DNA from: DASVBE01 sp963770375
GTDB taxonomy: Bacteria; Actinomycetota; Actinomycetes; Streptosporangiales; Streptosporangiaceae
DNA: 64,000 nt
Direction: 5' to 3'
Assembly (NCBI GenBank): GCA_963770375.1
Contig: CAVYPM010000013.1
Span: 60,981 to 124,980, forward strand
The notes under the pieces were generated by a model. The model ran no database searches. It was not told the origin of the DNA and saw only the letters and a list, made by a program, of their open reading frames with translations. This document shows, in pieces, positions 12,628 through 21,209 of this stretch; position 1 is the stretch's first letter; every line of letters begins with the position of its first letter. The position numbers were made by a program, and so were the translations under genes.

Positions 12628-13537
12628 TCGTGGCCCGCAGGCCATGCCGATCAGGTCGGCGGGCGCGGTGGTGTGGCGCCCGGGCCCGGACGGCGGGTCG
12701 GTGCTGCTGATCCACCGGGAAAGGTACAACGACTGGACCTTTCCGAAGGGCAAGCGGGAGCCGAGGGAGCACGTGCTGGCCACCGCAGTCCGCGAGGTGC
12801 AGGAGGAAACCGGCCGCCGGGTGGTGCTGGGCCGGCCGCTCGGCCAGATCCGGTACGCCAGCAGCGGATACCCCAAGGTGGTGGACTACTGGGCCGCCAC
12901 CGAGGCGGGCGGCCCGGGCAGCTCCGGCGGCGGGTTCACGCCGAACGACGAGGTGAACAAGATCGAGTGGGTGCCGCTGGCCGCGGCGCCGGCCCGGCTC
13001 AGCTACCAGCGCGACGCGGGGGTTCTGGCCGGGTTCGCGGCCGGGCCGCCGGTGACCGTGCCGGTCATCCTGCTCCGGCACGCGGGGGCCGGCCGCCGGC
13101 AGGACTGGCCGGGCCAGGACCTGGACCGGCCGCTGGACGTCGGGGGCGCGGCCGACGCGGGCCGGCTGGCCCCGCTGCTGGCGGCCTTCGGCCGGTGCGC
13201 CGTGGTCAGCTCGGCCGCGGAGCGGTGCGTGGCCACGGTACGGCCGTACGCCGCGCTCACCGGGATGGCCATCGAGGTCGACCCGTGGCTGACCGCGGAG
13301 CGCGGAGCCGGGGTCACCGCGGCGCAGCAGGCGCGGGCCGGGGAGGCGGCGGCGGCCGGCCGGCCGGTGATCCTGTGCGCGCACCGGGAGAACCTGCCGG
13401 GGCTGCTGGCCGCGGCCTGCGCCCGGCTCAGGGCGGAGACTCCGGCCGGCCTGCCGCTGCGGAAGGGCGCATGGCGGGTGCTGCACACCGCGGACGGGCG
13501 GCTGGCCGGAACCGAGCGGCACGAGGTAGCCAGCTGA
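12620..13537 (+). CDS. mutT1: MutT1-type Nudix hydrolase with histidine-phosphatase domain
   Basis: Two-domain nucleotide sanitation enzyme of 305 aa. Residues 10-140 form a Nudix domain with the full box (G44 x5 E50 x7 REVQEETG, ending at G65). Residues 147-305 form a histidine-phosphatase (RHG) domain with the active-site motif LLRHAGAGRR (R153, H154) and a later CAHRENLPGLL. The mycobacterial homologue hydrolyses 8-oxo-(d)GTP and diadenosine polyphosphates; the same role is expected here. The start ATG overlaps the ppk1 stop, indicating translational coupling. A hairpin follows the gene. Frame intact. Confidence 0.92.
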   Translation: MADRGPQAMPIRSAGAVVWRPGPDGGSVLLIHRERYNDWTFPKGKREPREHVLATAVREVQEETGRRVVLGRPLGQIRYASSGYPKVVDYWAATEAGGPGSSGGGFTPNDEVNKIEWVPLAAAPARLSYQRDAGVLAGFAAGPPVTVPVILLRHAGAGRRQDWPGQDLDRPLDVGGAADAGRLAPLLAAFGRCAVVSSAAERCVATVRPYAALTGMAIEVDPWLTAERGAGVTAAQQARAGEAAAAGRPVILCAHRENLPGLLAAACARLRAETPAGLPLRKGAWRVLHTADGRLAGTERHEVAS

Positions 13538-13540
13538 AAC

Positions 13541-13569
13541 AGCCGGCGGGTGAACCTGGTTCAGCCGGC
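13541..13569 (+). terminator. Hairpin with a TGAACC-T-GGTTCA core after mutT1
   Basis: TGAACCTGGTTCA at 13551-13563 is a perfect inverted repeat around one central base. It is flanked on both sides by AGCCGGC, so the whole element can fold as an extended hairpin just after the mutT1 stop. It may instead be an operator for the downstream DUF2695 gene, since its half-sites resemble the TGAAT/GGTTCA elements near 42.35 kb. Confidence 0.4.
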
Positions 13570-13721
13570 CACCACGGCGCCCGGGCCTGCCCGGCGTACA
13601 GGGCGGTCCCAGCGATCATGAAATGCCTGCTCAAAGGGGGTAGCGGGGGTCGCTGGCGGGCGCCGGAATGTCAGAGGCAGCCGGTAGAAAACAGGCAGGA
13701 CACCGGCGACGGGGAGCGGTC

Positions 13722-14078
13722 ATGGATCACGATCTGGCAGACGCGGTGGAGCGCGAGATGGTTCAGCTATCACTGCGGCTGACCGAGCCAGGGGAGCGCG
13801 AGTGCCTGCGCTGCTACCTGCTCCGGATGATGGACCAGTTCGGCTGCGACGGCACCCACCGGTGGACGATCCGCTGGCGGGACCAGCGGGCGCCGAGGTC
13901 CCGCGGGCTGCTGCGGCGGCTGGGCCGGCTGGGCGGCTGCTGCTGCGACTGCGAGGTCATCCTCAACGTGTTCCCCTGGTATCCGGAGACCGCGCACCTG
14001 CTGCCGTGCGCCGGGGTGCTGCGGCCCGGCTCGCCGGACCCGTGCGACCTGGCGGGCTCACTCCGCCGCAGTGCCTGA
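13722..14078 (+). CDS. DUF2695 family protein, cysteine-rich
   Basis: 118 aa from ATG 13722, preceded by GGGGAG. The sequence has the DUF2695 pattern: ECLRCYLLRMMDQFGCDGTHRWTIRWRD, then a GGCCCDCEVILNVFPW stretch. Nine cysteines (28, 31, 42, 73-75, 77, 96, 108) suggest a metal-bound fold. No function is established for this family. The gene has its own 184-bp upstream gap. Its last codons overlap the 3' end of the convergent rnd gene by 21 bases, and its stop codon falls in the first unit of an 18-bp tandem repeat. Confidence 0.8.
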   Translation: MDHDLADAVEREMVQLSLRLTEPGERECLRCYLLRMMDQFGCDGTHRWTIRWRDQRAPRSRGLLRRLGRLGGCCCDCEVILNVFPWYPETAHLLPCAGVLRPGSPDPCDLAGSLRRSA

Positions 14079-15404
14079 TGAAGGGCGAGGGCTTGATGAA
14101 GGGCGAGGGCCTGATGAAGGGCCAGGGCCTGACGCGGAGGCCTCGGTCTCCGGCGCCAGGGCACCGGCCAGGGTCTCGGCGGTCAGGCTGATCTGCCAGG
14201 GGCGGGCGCCGCAGGAGGCCAGTGCGTCGCCGACGGTATCCGGGGACAGCGGGTCTGGCGGCTGCCAGGCCAGGCGGCGCACGGTGTCGGGGAGCAGCAG
14301 GTTCTCCGCGGGCAGGTTGTGCTTCTCGGCCAGCGCGGTCACCGCGGCGCGGGCCGCGGTGAGCCGCCGGGCGGCTTCCGGGTCGCGCTCAGCCCAGCGG
14401 TGCGCGGGCGGCGGGCCGTCGCCCGCCGGGGCCGATGACTCGGGCAGGTCCGCGTCGGCTGCGGCCCGGGCCCGGCTGATGGCCCGCAGCCATTCGCCGG
14501 CGTGCCGCCGTGCGCCCCGGCCGGTGAACCCGGAGATCGTGGTCAGCGCCGCGGCGTCCTTCGGCGGGGTACGGGCCGCCTCGATGATCGCCGCGTCGGC
14601 CAGCACCCGGGTGGGCGACACGTCCCGCTGCTGGGCGATCCGGTCACGTTCCTGCCACAGCGCACGGACCACGGCCAGGCCGCGGCGGCTGCGGACGCGG
14701 TGGATCCCGGACGTCCGGCGCCACGGCTCGGCCCGCGGCGGCGGCGGGCCCGCGGCCAGCACCGCGGCGAACTCCTGCCGGGCCCATTCCAGCTTGCCCT
14801 GCTCGGTGAGCTGCCGGGCGAGCGCGTCGCGCAGCTCGACCAGCACCTCTACGTCCAGCGCGGCGTACTGCAGCCAGTCCTGGGGCAGCGGCCGGGTGGA
14901 CCAGTCCGCGGCCGAGTAGCTCTTCTCCAGGGACAGCCCGAGCACCGTCTCCACCAGCGTGCCCAGGCCAACCCGCGGGTAGCCAAGCAGCCGCCCGGCC
15001 AGCTCGGTGTCGAACAGCTCGGTCGGCCGGAAGCCCAGCTCGGCCAGGCAGGGCAGATCCTGCGAGGCAGCGTGCAGCACGGCCTCGACCCCGGCCAGGG
15101 CCCGGTTCACGCCGGACAGGTCAGGGCAGGCGACCGGGTCGATCAGCACCGTGCCCGCGCCCTCGCGGCGCAGCTGGACCAGGAACGCCCGGTGCCCGTA
15201 CCGGAAGCCGGACGCCCGTTCGGCGTCCACCGCGACCGGCCCGCGGCCCGCGGCCAGCGCCTGCTCGGCCCGGGCCAGCTGGCTGGCCGTGATGATCAGC
15301 GGCGGCAGGCCGTCCCGGGGCGCGAGCAGGGGCACCGCGGCCGGCGTCTCAGTAGCTCCCGGCAGGGGGGCCGGCTCATCCCGGGCGGGGTCGCCTGCGG
15401 TCAT
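14058..15404 (-). CDS. rnd: RNase D-like 3'-5' exonuclease with HRDC domain
   Basis: 448 aa. The N-terminal DEDDy exonuclease domain shows VAVDAERASGFRYG (acidic pair), LHAASQDLPCLAELG, FDTELAGRLLGYPRVGLGTLVE and YAALDVEVLVEL (catalytic Tyr and Asp). An HRDC-type helical domain follows (ALWQERDRIAQQRDVSPTRVLAD). The family processes or degrades structured RNA. The start ATG 15404 overlaps the stop of the upstream DUF3000 gene as ATGA, so the two are translationally coupled. The C-terminal tail is a low-complexity Ser/Pro/Arg sequence produced by the 18-bp repeats. Gene order DUF3000-rnd beside hemE is conserved in mycobacteria. Confidence 0.88.
   Translation of the reverse strand: MTAGDPARDEPAPLPGATETPAAVPLLAPRDGLPPLIITASQLARAEQALAAGRGPVAVDAERASGFRYGHRAFLVQLRREGAGTVLIDPVACPDLSGVNRALAGVEAVLHAASQDLPCLAELGFRPTELFDTELAGRLLGYPRVGLGTLVETVLGLSLEKSYSAADWSTRPLPQDWLQYAALDVEVLVELRDALARQLTEQGKLEWARQEFAAVLAAGPPPPRAEPWRRTSGIHRVRSRRGLAVVRALWQERDRIAQQRDVSPTRVLADAAIIEAARTPPKDAAALTTISGFTGRGARRHAGEWLRAISRARAAADADLPESSAPAGDGPPPAHRWAERDPEAARRLTAARAAVTALAEKHNLPAENLLLPDTVRRLAWQPPDPLSPDTVGDALASCGARPWQISLTAETLAGALAPETEASASGPGPSSGPRPSSSPRPSSGTAAE
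14076..14129. repeat. Three tandem 18-bp repeats
   Basis: Units TGATGAAGGGCGAGGGCT (14076-14093), the same with a final C (14094-14111) and a copy with one further change (14112-14129). The period is a multiple of three; in the antisense rnd frame it encodes a Pro-Ser-Ser-x-Pro-Arg repeat at the extreme C-terminus. The stop of the DUF2695 gene lies in unit one. Confidence 0.9.
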
Positions 15405-16129
15405 GGCTGCCGCCTGCCCCGCGGCCGCATTGCGCTGACCCCGGGCACCACCGGCGGCAGGCCGGCCGCGGCGCACAGCGCGTCGCACCACGCCGCCACG
15501 TGCCCCTCCACCGCCAGCTCACCCGCGTGCTGCGGGCCGGCGCCGCCGGCCGGGGCGGGCCGCCAGGCCGGGGACCAGGAGGCGCGCAGCTCGAACTCGG
15601 TGGTGGCCGGCTCGTCCTGCTTGGCGCCGAAGCCCTCGGTGACCACCCGGGTCACGGTGCCGCTGGGCTGCTGGTAGCCCGCGGCCCGGGCGTCCAGCGC
15701 CTCGATCAGCCAGCTCCAGCCGACCTCGCCGATCATCGGGTCGGCCGCGATCTCCGGTTCCAGGTCGGCCCGCAGGTGCGCGATGATCCGCGCCGGGCCG
15801 CCCCAGCCGTGCTGGCCGTCGGGGTCATACAGCAGCACGAACCGGCCCCAGGCCACCTCGGTGCCGGACTGCGGCCCGGCCACGGTCACGCCCACGGCGG
15901 TGGCGAACGGGGCCAGCTTCCGCGGCGCGGGCTCCGGCTCGAAGGTCAGCTCGGGCCGCAGGGCCCGCTGCTCGGCCAGCCCGGCCTCCAGGCTGGCCAG
16001 CGCCCGGCGGAACGTCTCCTCGGCCGCAGACGGCGCGGCAGTCCCCGCCGGCCTCATGCCTGCGGGCCGCGCGGACGCCGCCGCATCACGCCGCCCGGTC
16101 GCTGATATCCGGTCCGGCGGCTGCCCCAT
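15401..16129 (-). CDS. DUF3000 family protein
   Basis: 242 aa from ATG 16129 (MGQPPDRIS); a GTG at 16168 is an alternative and neither has a clear ribosome binding site. Core family sequence includes FRRALASLEAGLAEQRALRPEL, LAPFATAVGVTV, GRFVLLYDPDGQHGWGGPARIIAHLRADLEPEI and VGWSWLIEALDARAAGY. The function of DUF3000 is unknown; it is found only in actinobacteria, next to hemE and rnd. It is divergent from hemE across about 200 bp and coupled to rnd through an ATGA overlap. Confidence 0.85.
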   Translation of the reverse strand: MGQPPDRISATGRRDAAASARPAGMRPAGTAAPSAAEETFRRALASLEAGLAEQRALRPELTFEPEPAPRKLAPFATAVGVTVAGPQSGTEVAWGRFVLLYDPDGQHGWGGPARIIAHLRADLEPEIAADPMIGEVGWSWLIEALDARAAGYQQPSGTVTRVVTEGFGAKQDEPATTEFELRASWSPAWRPAPAGGAGPQHAGELAVEGHVAAWCDALCAAAGLPPVVPGVSAMRPRGRRQP

Positions 16130-16331
16130 GCACACACGATACGAAGTCAACCCAATACACCGCACCACAACCGGAGTCGGGACAGTGCCGGATCATCGGG
16201 ACCTCCTTGCCAAGCCCAGGTTGATGCTGGCACGCCGCCCGCATGACCCGGTGGACCTGCCACGGCGTGTCACCGGGCGATTCCGGCCGGCTTGCCGGGC
16301 CGGGACGAAACCGTATGACATCATCTGCGAT

Positions 16332-17384
16332 GTGACATCGCAGCCGGAGGAAGCGGTCTTCCTGCGGGCCTGCCGCCGTGAGCCCGTGCCGTACACCCCG
16401 GTCTGGTACATGCGCCAGGCCGGGCGGTCGCTGCCGGAGTACCGCAAGGCCCGGGCCAGGACCCCGATGCTGACCGCCTGCGCCACACCCGATCTGATCA
16501 CCGAGATCACCCTGCAGCCGGTCCGCCGGTACGCAGTGGACGCCGCGATCCTGTTCAGCGACATCGTGGTGCCGCTCAAGGCGATCGGCGTGGGCATCGA
16601 CATCGCCCCGGGCGTCGGCCCGGTGGTGGACCGGCCGATCCGGGCCGAGGCGGACCTGGCCCAGCTCCGCTCGCTGGAACCCGGCGACGTGCCGTACATC
16701 ACCGAGGCGGTCAAGTCGCTGCTGTCGGAGCTGACCGGCACGCCGCTGATCGGGTTCGCCGGCGGGCCGTTCACGCTGGCCTGCTACCTGGTCGACGGCG
16801 GCCCGTCGAAGAGCTTCGACAAGACGAAGGCGCTGATGTACGGCAACCCGCCGCTGTGGCACAAGCTGCTGGGCCGGCTGGCCGACATCACCTGCTCGTT
16901 CCTGGCCGTGCAGGCCGGCGCGGGCGTGCAGGCCATCCAGCTGTTCGACTCCTGGGCCGGGGCGCTCAGCCCGGAGGACTACCGGCGCTCGGTGCTGCCG
17001 CACAGCAGCCGGGTGTTCGCCGCGCTGGCCGGCGCGGGCATCCCGCGGATCCACTTCGGCGTGGGGACCGGGGAACTGCTCGGTCTGCTCGGCGAAGCGG
17101 GCGCGGACGTGGTCGGGGTGGACTGGCGGGTGCCGCTGGACGAGGCGGTCCGCCGGGTCGAGCCGGGCAAGGCCCTGCAGGGCAACCTGGACCCGGCCGT
17201 GCTGCTCGCCCCGTGGGACACCATCGCCCAGCGCGCCCGCGATGTGCTCGAGCGCGGCCGCACCGCCGAGGGGCACGTGTTCAACCTGGGCCACGGCGTG
17301 CTGCCGGAGACCGACCCGGACATGCTGGCCCGGCTGACCGACCTGGTGCACGCCGGGTCCGGGTCCGGGGACGGTCCCGCCTAG
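16332..17384 (+). CDS. hemE: Uroporphyrinogen decarboxylase
   Basis: Removes four acetate carboxyls from uroporphyrinogen III to make coproporphyrinogen III in heme synthesis. GTG 16332 (VTSQPEEAVFLRACRR) gives 350 aa, the standard length; the open frame upstream of it looks non-coding. Signature motifs are TPVWYMRQAGRSLPEYRKAR and GFAGGPFTLACYLVDGG; also IQLFDSWAGALSPEDY and GVDWRVPLDEA, and the C-terminal GHGVLPETDP. Frame intact. In this genome the usual partners hemG and hemQ are 3.8 kb downstream, separated by three apparently unrelated genes. It ends 4 bases before the convergent DUF4349 gene. Confidence 0.97.
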   Translation: MTSQPEEAVFLRACRREPVPYTPVWYMRQAGRSLPEYRKARARTPMLTACATPDLITEITLQPVRRYAVDAAILFSDIVVPLKAIGVGIDIAPGVGPVVDRPIRAEADLAQLRSLEPGDVPYITEAVKSLLSELTGTPLIGFAGGPFTLACYLVDGGPSKSFDKTKALMYGNPPLWHKLLGRLADITCSFLAVQAGAGVQAIQLFDSWAGALSPEDYRRSVLPHSSRVFAALAGAGIPRIHFGVGTGELLGLLGEAGADVVGVDWRVPLDEAVRRVEPGKALQGNLDPAVLLAPWDTIAQRARDVLERGRTAEGHVFNLGHGVLPETDPDMLARLTDLVHAGSGSGDGPA

Positions 17385-17388
17385 CCGC

Positions 17389-18352
17389 TCAGCTGTCCGC
17401 GGCGGCCGGCTGCGCCCGGCGCCGGGCCCGGAAGCGGCGCAGGCCCAGCCAGCCGCCGGCGGCCAGCACGGCGAGCACAGCGAGGAACGGCAGCATTGCC
17501 CCGGCCACGGTCAGCAGCCAGGAGGTCGCCACGCGCAGGCCGTGCCAGCCCGCGGCCAGGCCGGCCACGAACCCGTGGTGCTTGCCGCCCCCGTGTGCCG
17601 CCGCATGATGGCGCTGGCTGAGCAGGTACATCGTCACCGTCGCGTAGCTGGTCTCCCGGGCCAGCGCCCGCTGCTGGGACTGCAGCGCCTCGAGCGAGGC
17701 CTCCTGCGCGTTGATCTCGTCCTGCACGCTGAGCAGGCCGCTGACCGTGCCAGCCCGCTTCAGCAGGGCCCTGAGCTGCGTGATCGCATCCTGCGCCGAG
17801 GCCACCCGGCTGGTCACGTCGGCCACCTGGCCGGTGACGTCCTGGGCGTGCTGGGACGCCGACACCGGGTGGCCGAACGAGGTGGACAGCTTGCCCAGCA
17901 CGCCGGGGTAGGCCGCCTCGGGGATCTTCAGCTGGAGCGTGACCGTGGACCGGCCGGGCGTCCTGCTGATCGAGTCCTGCTCGCTGGACACGTACCCGCC
18001 CGCGGCCACGGCGAGGCCGGTGACCTGCTGGGCGGTCGAGGTGACGCTCGCGACCCGCAGGGTCAGCGAGGCGGTCCGGATGATGGCCTGGCCGGTGACC
18101 AGCCGCGCGGTCTTCGCGCCGGCCAGTGAGCCGGGCGCGGACCGGCCGGACGCGGGCTCGGGCGCGGCCTGGCGCGCCGGCCGCTGCCCTAGTGGCGGCG
18201 CCCTCCGCGCCGGACGCAGTCCCGGAAGAGCCGGTGGCGCCGGCCGAGCAGCCGGCCAGCAGAAGGCCGCTGCCGGACAGCACGGCTGTAGTGATAAGCA
18301 TGACGGCGCGCAGCCCGGTGCGCGTCCTGACGGTCCCCGCGGTGATACTCAT
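17389..18352 (-). CDS. DUF4349 lipoprotein, frameshifted near 18175
   Basis: The N-terminal part (MSITAGTVRTRTGLRAVMLITTAVL, then LLLAGCSAGATG) is a signal peptide with a lipobox cysteine. After a one-base shift near 18165-18185 the frame continues as RQAAPEPASGRSAPG, then TARLVTGQAIIRTASLTLRV and a DUF4349 domain with a coiled coil (DAITQLRALLKRAG ... QDEINAQEASLEALQSQQRALARETSYATVTMYL). A transmembrane helix and basic tail (GGWLGLRRFRARRR) close it. Expected topology is lipid-anchored outside, with a C-terminal membrane helix. DUF4349 proteins have no established role. The ATG sits only one base after GGAG, so the true start could be the ATG of MLITTAVL. Restored length is about 320 aa. Confidence 0.78.
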
Positions 18353-18455
18353 GCTCCTGCGACGCAGCGTGCCGGGAACCGGTTCCGCCTGGTCGCAGCA
18401 GTGCGCAGGATTGGCGCACAACGATTCGGTCACAGGGACACGGAGGAGCCCGGCC

Positions 18456-19268
18456 ATGCCAAACCGCCGCGATAGCCCGCCCGGCGCGCCCGTCCCGCCG
18501 CCGGAGCCCGCCCCGGGGCCATTCGGGCCGGCCGAGGGCCGCTGGCTGGGGAACCTCGGGCGGCTGCGGGACGCGGTCCGCCAGGAGGTGCTGCGCGACC
18601 AGCTCGCCGGGCTGGGCCCGCTGCGCGGCGGGCAGGCCCGGGTGCTGGACGCCGGCTGCGGGCAGGGCACCCAGGCCCTGCACCTGGCCCGGGCCGGCCA
18701 TCAGGTGACCGGCCTTGACCCGTCGGAGCGGCTGCTCGGCGAGTTCCGGCGTTCGCTGGCCGCGGAGCCGCCGGAGGTCGCCGCCCGGGTCCGGCTGGTG
18801 CAGGGGACCGGCGAGGACGCGGCCCGGCTGGCCGGGACCGGTTTCGGCGCGGTGCTGTGCCACGGCGTGCTGATGTACCAGCCGGATCCGGTGCCGCTGC
18901 TGACCGGGCTGACCGCGGCGGCCGGGCCGGGCGGCGTGCTCTCCCTGCTGGTCCGCAACGGGCTGGCGCTGGCCATGCGCGACGGCCTGCGCGGCGACGC
19001 GGCCGGCGCGCTCGCCGCGTTCGGCCGGCTCGAGTACGTCAACCGGCTCGGCCTGGCCGCCCGCGCGCACACCCCGGACCAGCTGGACGCGATCCTGCGC
19101 CCGCTCGGCTGGCGGCGGGCCGCATGGTTCGGCGTGCGGGTGTTCACCGATCACCGGGACGAGCCCGCGCCGGCCGCCGGGCCGCTGGCCGGGCTGCTGG
19201 CGGCCGAGCGGGAGGCGGGCCGGACCGACCCGTACCGCAGCGTCGCCGCCCTCCTGCACGTGGTGTAG
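18456..19268 (+). CDS. Class I SAM-dependent methyltransferase
   Basis: 270 aa from ATG 18456 with GGAGGAG at 18442-18448. Motif I is clear (VLDAGCGQGTQALHLARAGHQVTGLDPS), followed by the acidic loop and the motif IV region (FGAVLCHGVLMYQPDPVPLL). The Pro-rich first 25 residues are probably disordered. The C-terminal half (RNGLALAMRDGLRGD, LGLAARAHTPDQLDAIL, GVRVFTDHRDE) resembles the SmtA/CmoA-like group found near hemQ in mycobacteria. Substrate unknown; a tRNA or small-molecule target cannot be distinguished. It diverges from the DUF4349 gene. Confidence 0.83.
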   Translation: MPNRRDSPPGAPVPPPEPAPGPFGPAEGRWLGNLGRLRDAVRQEVLRDQLAGLGPLRGGQARVLDAGCGQGTQALHLARAGHQVTGLDPSERLLGEFRRSLAAEPPEVAARVRLVQGTGEDAARLAGTGFGAVLCHGVLMYQPDPVPLLTGLTAAAGPGGVLSLLVRNGLALAMRDGLRGDAAGALAAFGRLEYVNRLGLAARAHTPDQLDAILRPLGWRRAAWFGVRVFTDHRDEPAPAAGPLAGLLAAEREAGRTDPYRSVAALLHVV

Positions 19269-19490
19269 CGAGCACGCCGGGTAGCCGCGGTGGGTCCAGC
19301 CTGGACAGCATGTGTGCAGGTCAGCGGCTATTCGCGGGCAACCGGCAATGCCGGAATTACGGCCGCTAATCCCGACACGCCGCTCTTAAATGCCTATTTA
19401 CCCGACTACCGGCGGCAAATCCGGCCAAGGCGTAGACTCCCGGGCACGTCGCTCACCCGCTCGAAATGAGACCCGGAGTCCCAGGAGAAA

Positions 19491-20789
19491 ATGGGCGCCC
19501 CCCCAGCAGGTGTCACCACGCGGGTAGCCGTTCAGTCGACCCGCCGGCTGCTCCGCGACACTCTGTCCGCCAGCCTGGCTGCCCGGCCAGATATCACCGT
19601 CGTCGGCGGTGTGGCCGAGCCGCCCGCCATCTTCCAGCTCTGCGAGCTGCGCCACCCCGACGTGGTCATCCTGGACGCGGGCCTGCGGCTGGCCGAGTAC
19701 GCCAGCCGGGTGCACGCGCTGATGACCCGGTTCCCCGACCTGAACGTGATCGTCACCTACCGGGAGGCGACCGAGCAGGAACTGGCCGCCGCATGCCGTG
19801 CCGGGGTGACCTCGCTGCTGCCCGAGTCGCACGGACTGGCCGCGGTGCTGGCCCTGGTCAAGCGGCGGAAGAAGGCCGTGGTCCGGGCGGCGGAAGGCGG
19901 CCTGACCGACCGCGAGCTGGAGATCGTGGTGCTGACCGGGTCCGGGCACAGCGTGGCGGAGATCGCCGACCTGCTCGGCATCAGCCCGCTGACCGTGGAG
20001 AACATCAAGCGACGGGTCTACGCCAAGCTCGAGGTCAGCAGCAGCGTGCACGCCGCGGCCAAGGCCGCCTCCTACGGCCTGCTGGACCAGCAGCGCGCGC
20101 TGCCTACCGCCCGGCGGCGGATGGCCGATGACGGCGCGAGCATGCTGACCGTGGTCAGCGGCACGCCAGGGCCGCTGCTGGACAAGGTGGTCAGCAGCCT
20201 GCTGGCCAGCCGGCTGCCGTTCGTGTTCCTGCACCAGCCGGGGCCGGTGGCGGACTCGCACTGGGCCCGGTGGCACCGCGGCCCGATGGTCGGCGCGCTG
20301 GTGGACCCCGGCCCGGCGGACTGGACCGTCGTGGCCGAACTGGGCATCCCCGCGCTGCTGGTGCACAGCCGCCCGCTCGAGCCGCCCGAGGTGGCCGACG
20401 CGCTGGCCAGCGGGGCCAGCGCCCTGGTCGCGGCGGACAAGGTCGACGCGCACTTCCTGTCCGTGCTGCGCATGGTCAGCCAGGGCTACCTGGTCGTGGC
20501 GTCGCGGCCGATGCGGCCGCTGATCGGCGTGGTCCGGGCCCGCTGGGACGAGCACTCCGCCGACGGCGAGCAGCGGCTGCCCGAGCTGACCGCCAGGGAA
20601 AGCGACATCCTGCGGTCGCTGGCCCTGGGCCACTCGATCCGGCAGACCGCGCGCTCGCTGGGCATCGCCGCGAAGACGGTGGAGAACGTGCAGACCCGGC
20701 TGTTCCGCAAGCTCGGCGTCCGGAACCGGTCCGGCGCGCTGGCGGTCGCCGACGCTTTCGGCCTCCTGCCGCCCCCGGCGTCACCGTAA
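19491..20789 (+). CDS. Double receiver-like / double LuxR-HTH regulator
   Basis: 432 aa with two complete LuxR-type DNA-binding domains, at residues about 138-195 (LTDRELEIVVLTGSGHSVAEIA, then PLTVENIKRRVYAKL) and about 364-424 (LTARESDILRSLALGHSIRQTA, then KTVENVQTRLFRKLGV). Each is preceded by a receiver-like segment. The first keeps a candidate phospho-acceptor (D62 in DVVILDAG) but has lost the usual N-terminal acidic pair; the second (residues 218-338) is more degenerate (GALVDPGP). It therefore looks like a fused duplication of a NarL-type response regulator, and phosphorylation may not be required. ATG 19491, preceded by CAGGAGA. No sensor kinase is adjacent. A perfect 16-bp palindrome lies 29 bp downstream of the gene. 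Confidence 0.82.
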   Translation: MGAPPAGVTTRVAVQSTRRLLRDTLSASLAARPDITVVGGVAEPPAIFQLCELRHPDVVILDAGLRLAEYASRVHALMTRFPDLNVIVTYREATEQELAAACRAGVTSLLPESHGLAAVLALVKRRKKAVVRAAEGGLTDRELEIVVLTGSGHSVAEIADLLGISPLTVENIKRRVYAKLEVSSSVHAAAKAASYGLLDQQRALPTARRRMADDGASMLTVVSGTPGPLLDKVVSSLLASRLPFVFLHQPGPVADSHWARWHRGPMVGALVDPGPADWTVVAELGIPALLVHSRPLEPPEVADALASGASALVAADKVDAHFLSVLRMVSQGYLVVASRPMRPLIGVVRARWDEHSADGEQRLPELTARESDILRSLALGHSIRQTARSLGIAAKTVENVQTRLFRKLGVRNRSGALAVADAFGLLPPPASP

Positions 20790-21209
20790 GGCCGGGGCCC
20801 CCTAGGGGATTCGCGTCCTTACCTGCAGGTAAGCAGCGGGTCTAGGGTTCCGGACGGAGCCAGGCCGTTCCCCGGTGGACCTGGCCTGACCCGGCCGGCC
20901 CGCTGGGATTTGCCGAAATTCATGTTCCGGCGGATTTCCCGCCGCCGTGGGCCGGCCGGGTCATCGCAGACCGGGGTGCAATTAAAGAGCCGAATCGGCG
21001 ATAACCGCCGCACCGCCGCAAGCCGGCCCGTTGCGCCCGGGATTTGCCGTCCCGCCGCCGCGACGACGCGCATTCCCCGGTACCGGCTTCCGCGGTCATC
21101 GCGGCCGCAGGGTCGCTGCGGCTGCGCCTGAGGGCCAGGCTCTCAGCCGCAGCCGCGGCGATCCCGCCCGGCCGCCAGGCCGGCTCCGCCCGGCTGACAG
21201 ACTGGGCAG
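20790..21209. other. 420-bp gap between the LuxR gene and hemG
   Basis: Apart from the palindrome at 20818-20833 it holds a direct repeat GGGATTTGCCG (near 20905 and 21040), a short GGCGGATTTCCCGCCG inverted repeat near 20927, and lower GC than the genes. I find no open frame with coding-like third positions and no RNA gene signature. It presumably carries the hemG promoter. Confidence 0.5.
20818..20833. promoter_or_regulatory. Perfect 16-bp palindrome CTTACCTGCAGGTAAG
   Basis: Fully self-complementary 16-mer 29 bp after the double-LuxR gene and about 375 bp before hemG. The ACCTG/CAGGT half-sites resemble lux-box half-sites bound by LuxR-type domains, but without the longer spacer. Likely a dimer binding site; the binding protein is inference. 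Confidence 0.5.

Noticed and set aside
14058..14129. Variable-number tandem repeat acting as a phase switch
   Set aside because: The 18-bp unit is a multiple of three, so gain or loss would not shift the rnd frame. Only tail length would change.
15783..16331. N-terminal extension of HemE
   Set aside because: That stretch overlaps the DUF3000 gene on the other strand and the divergent promoter gap. HemE normally starts near the GTG at 16332.
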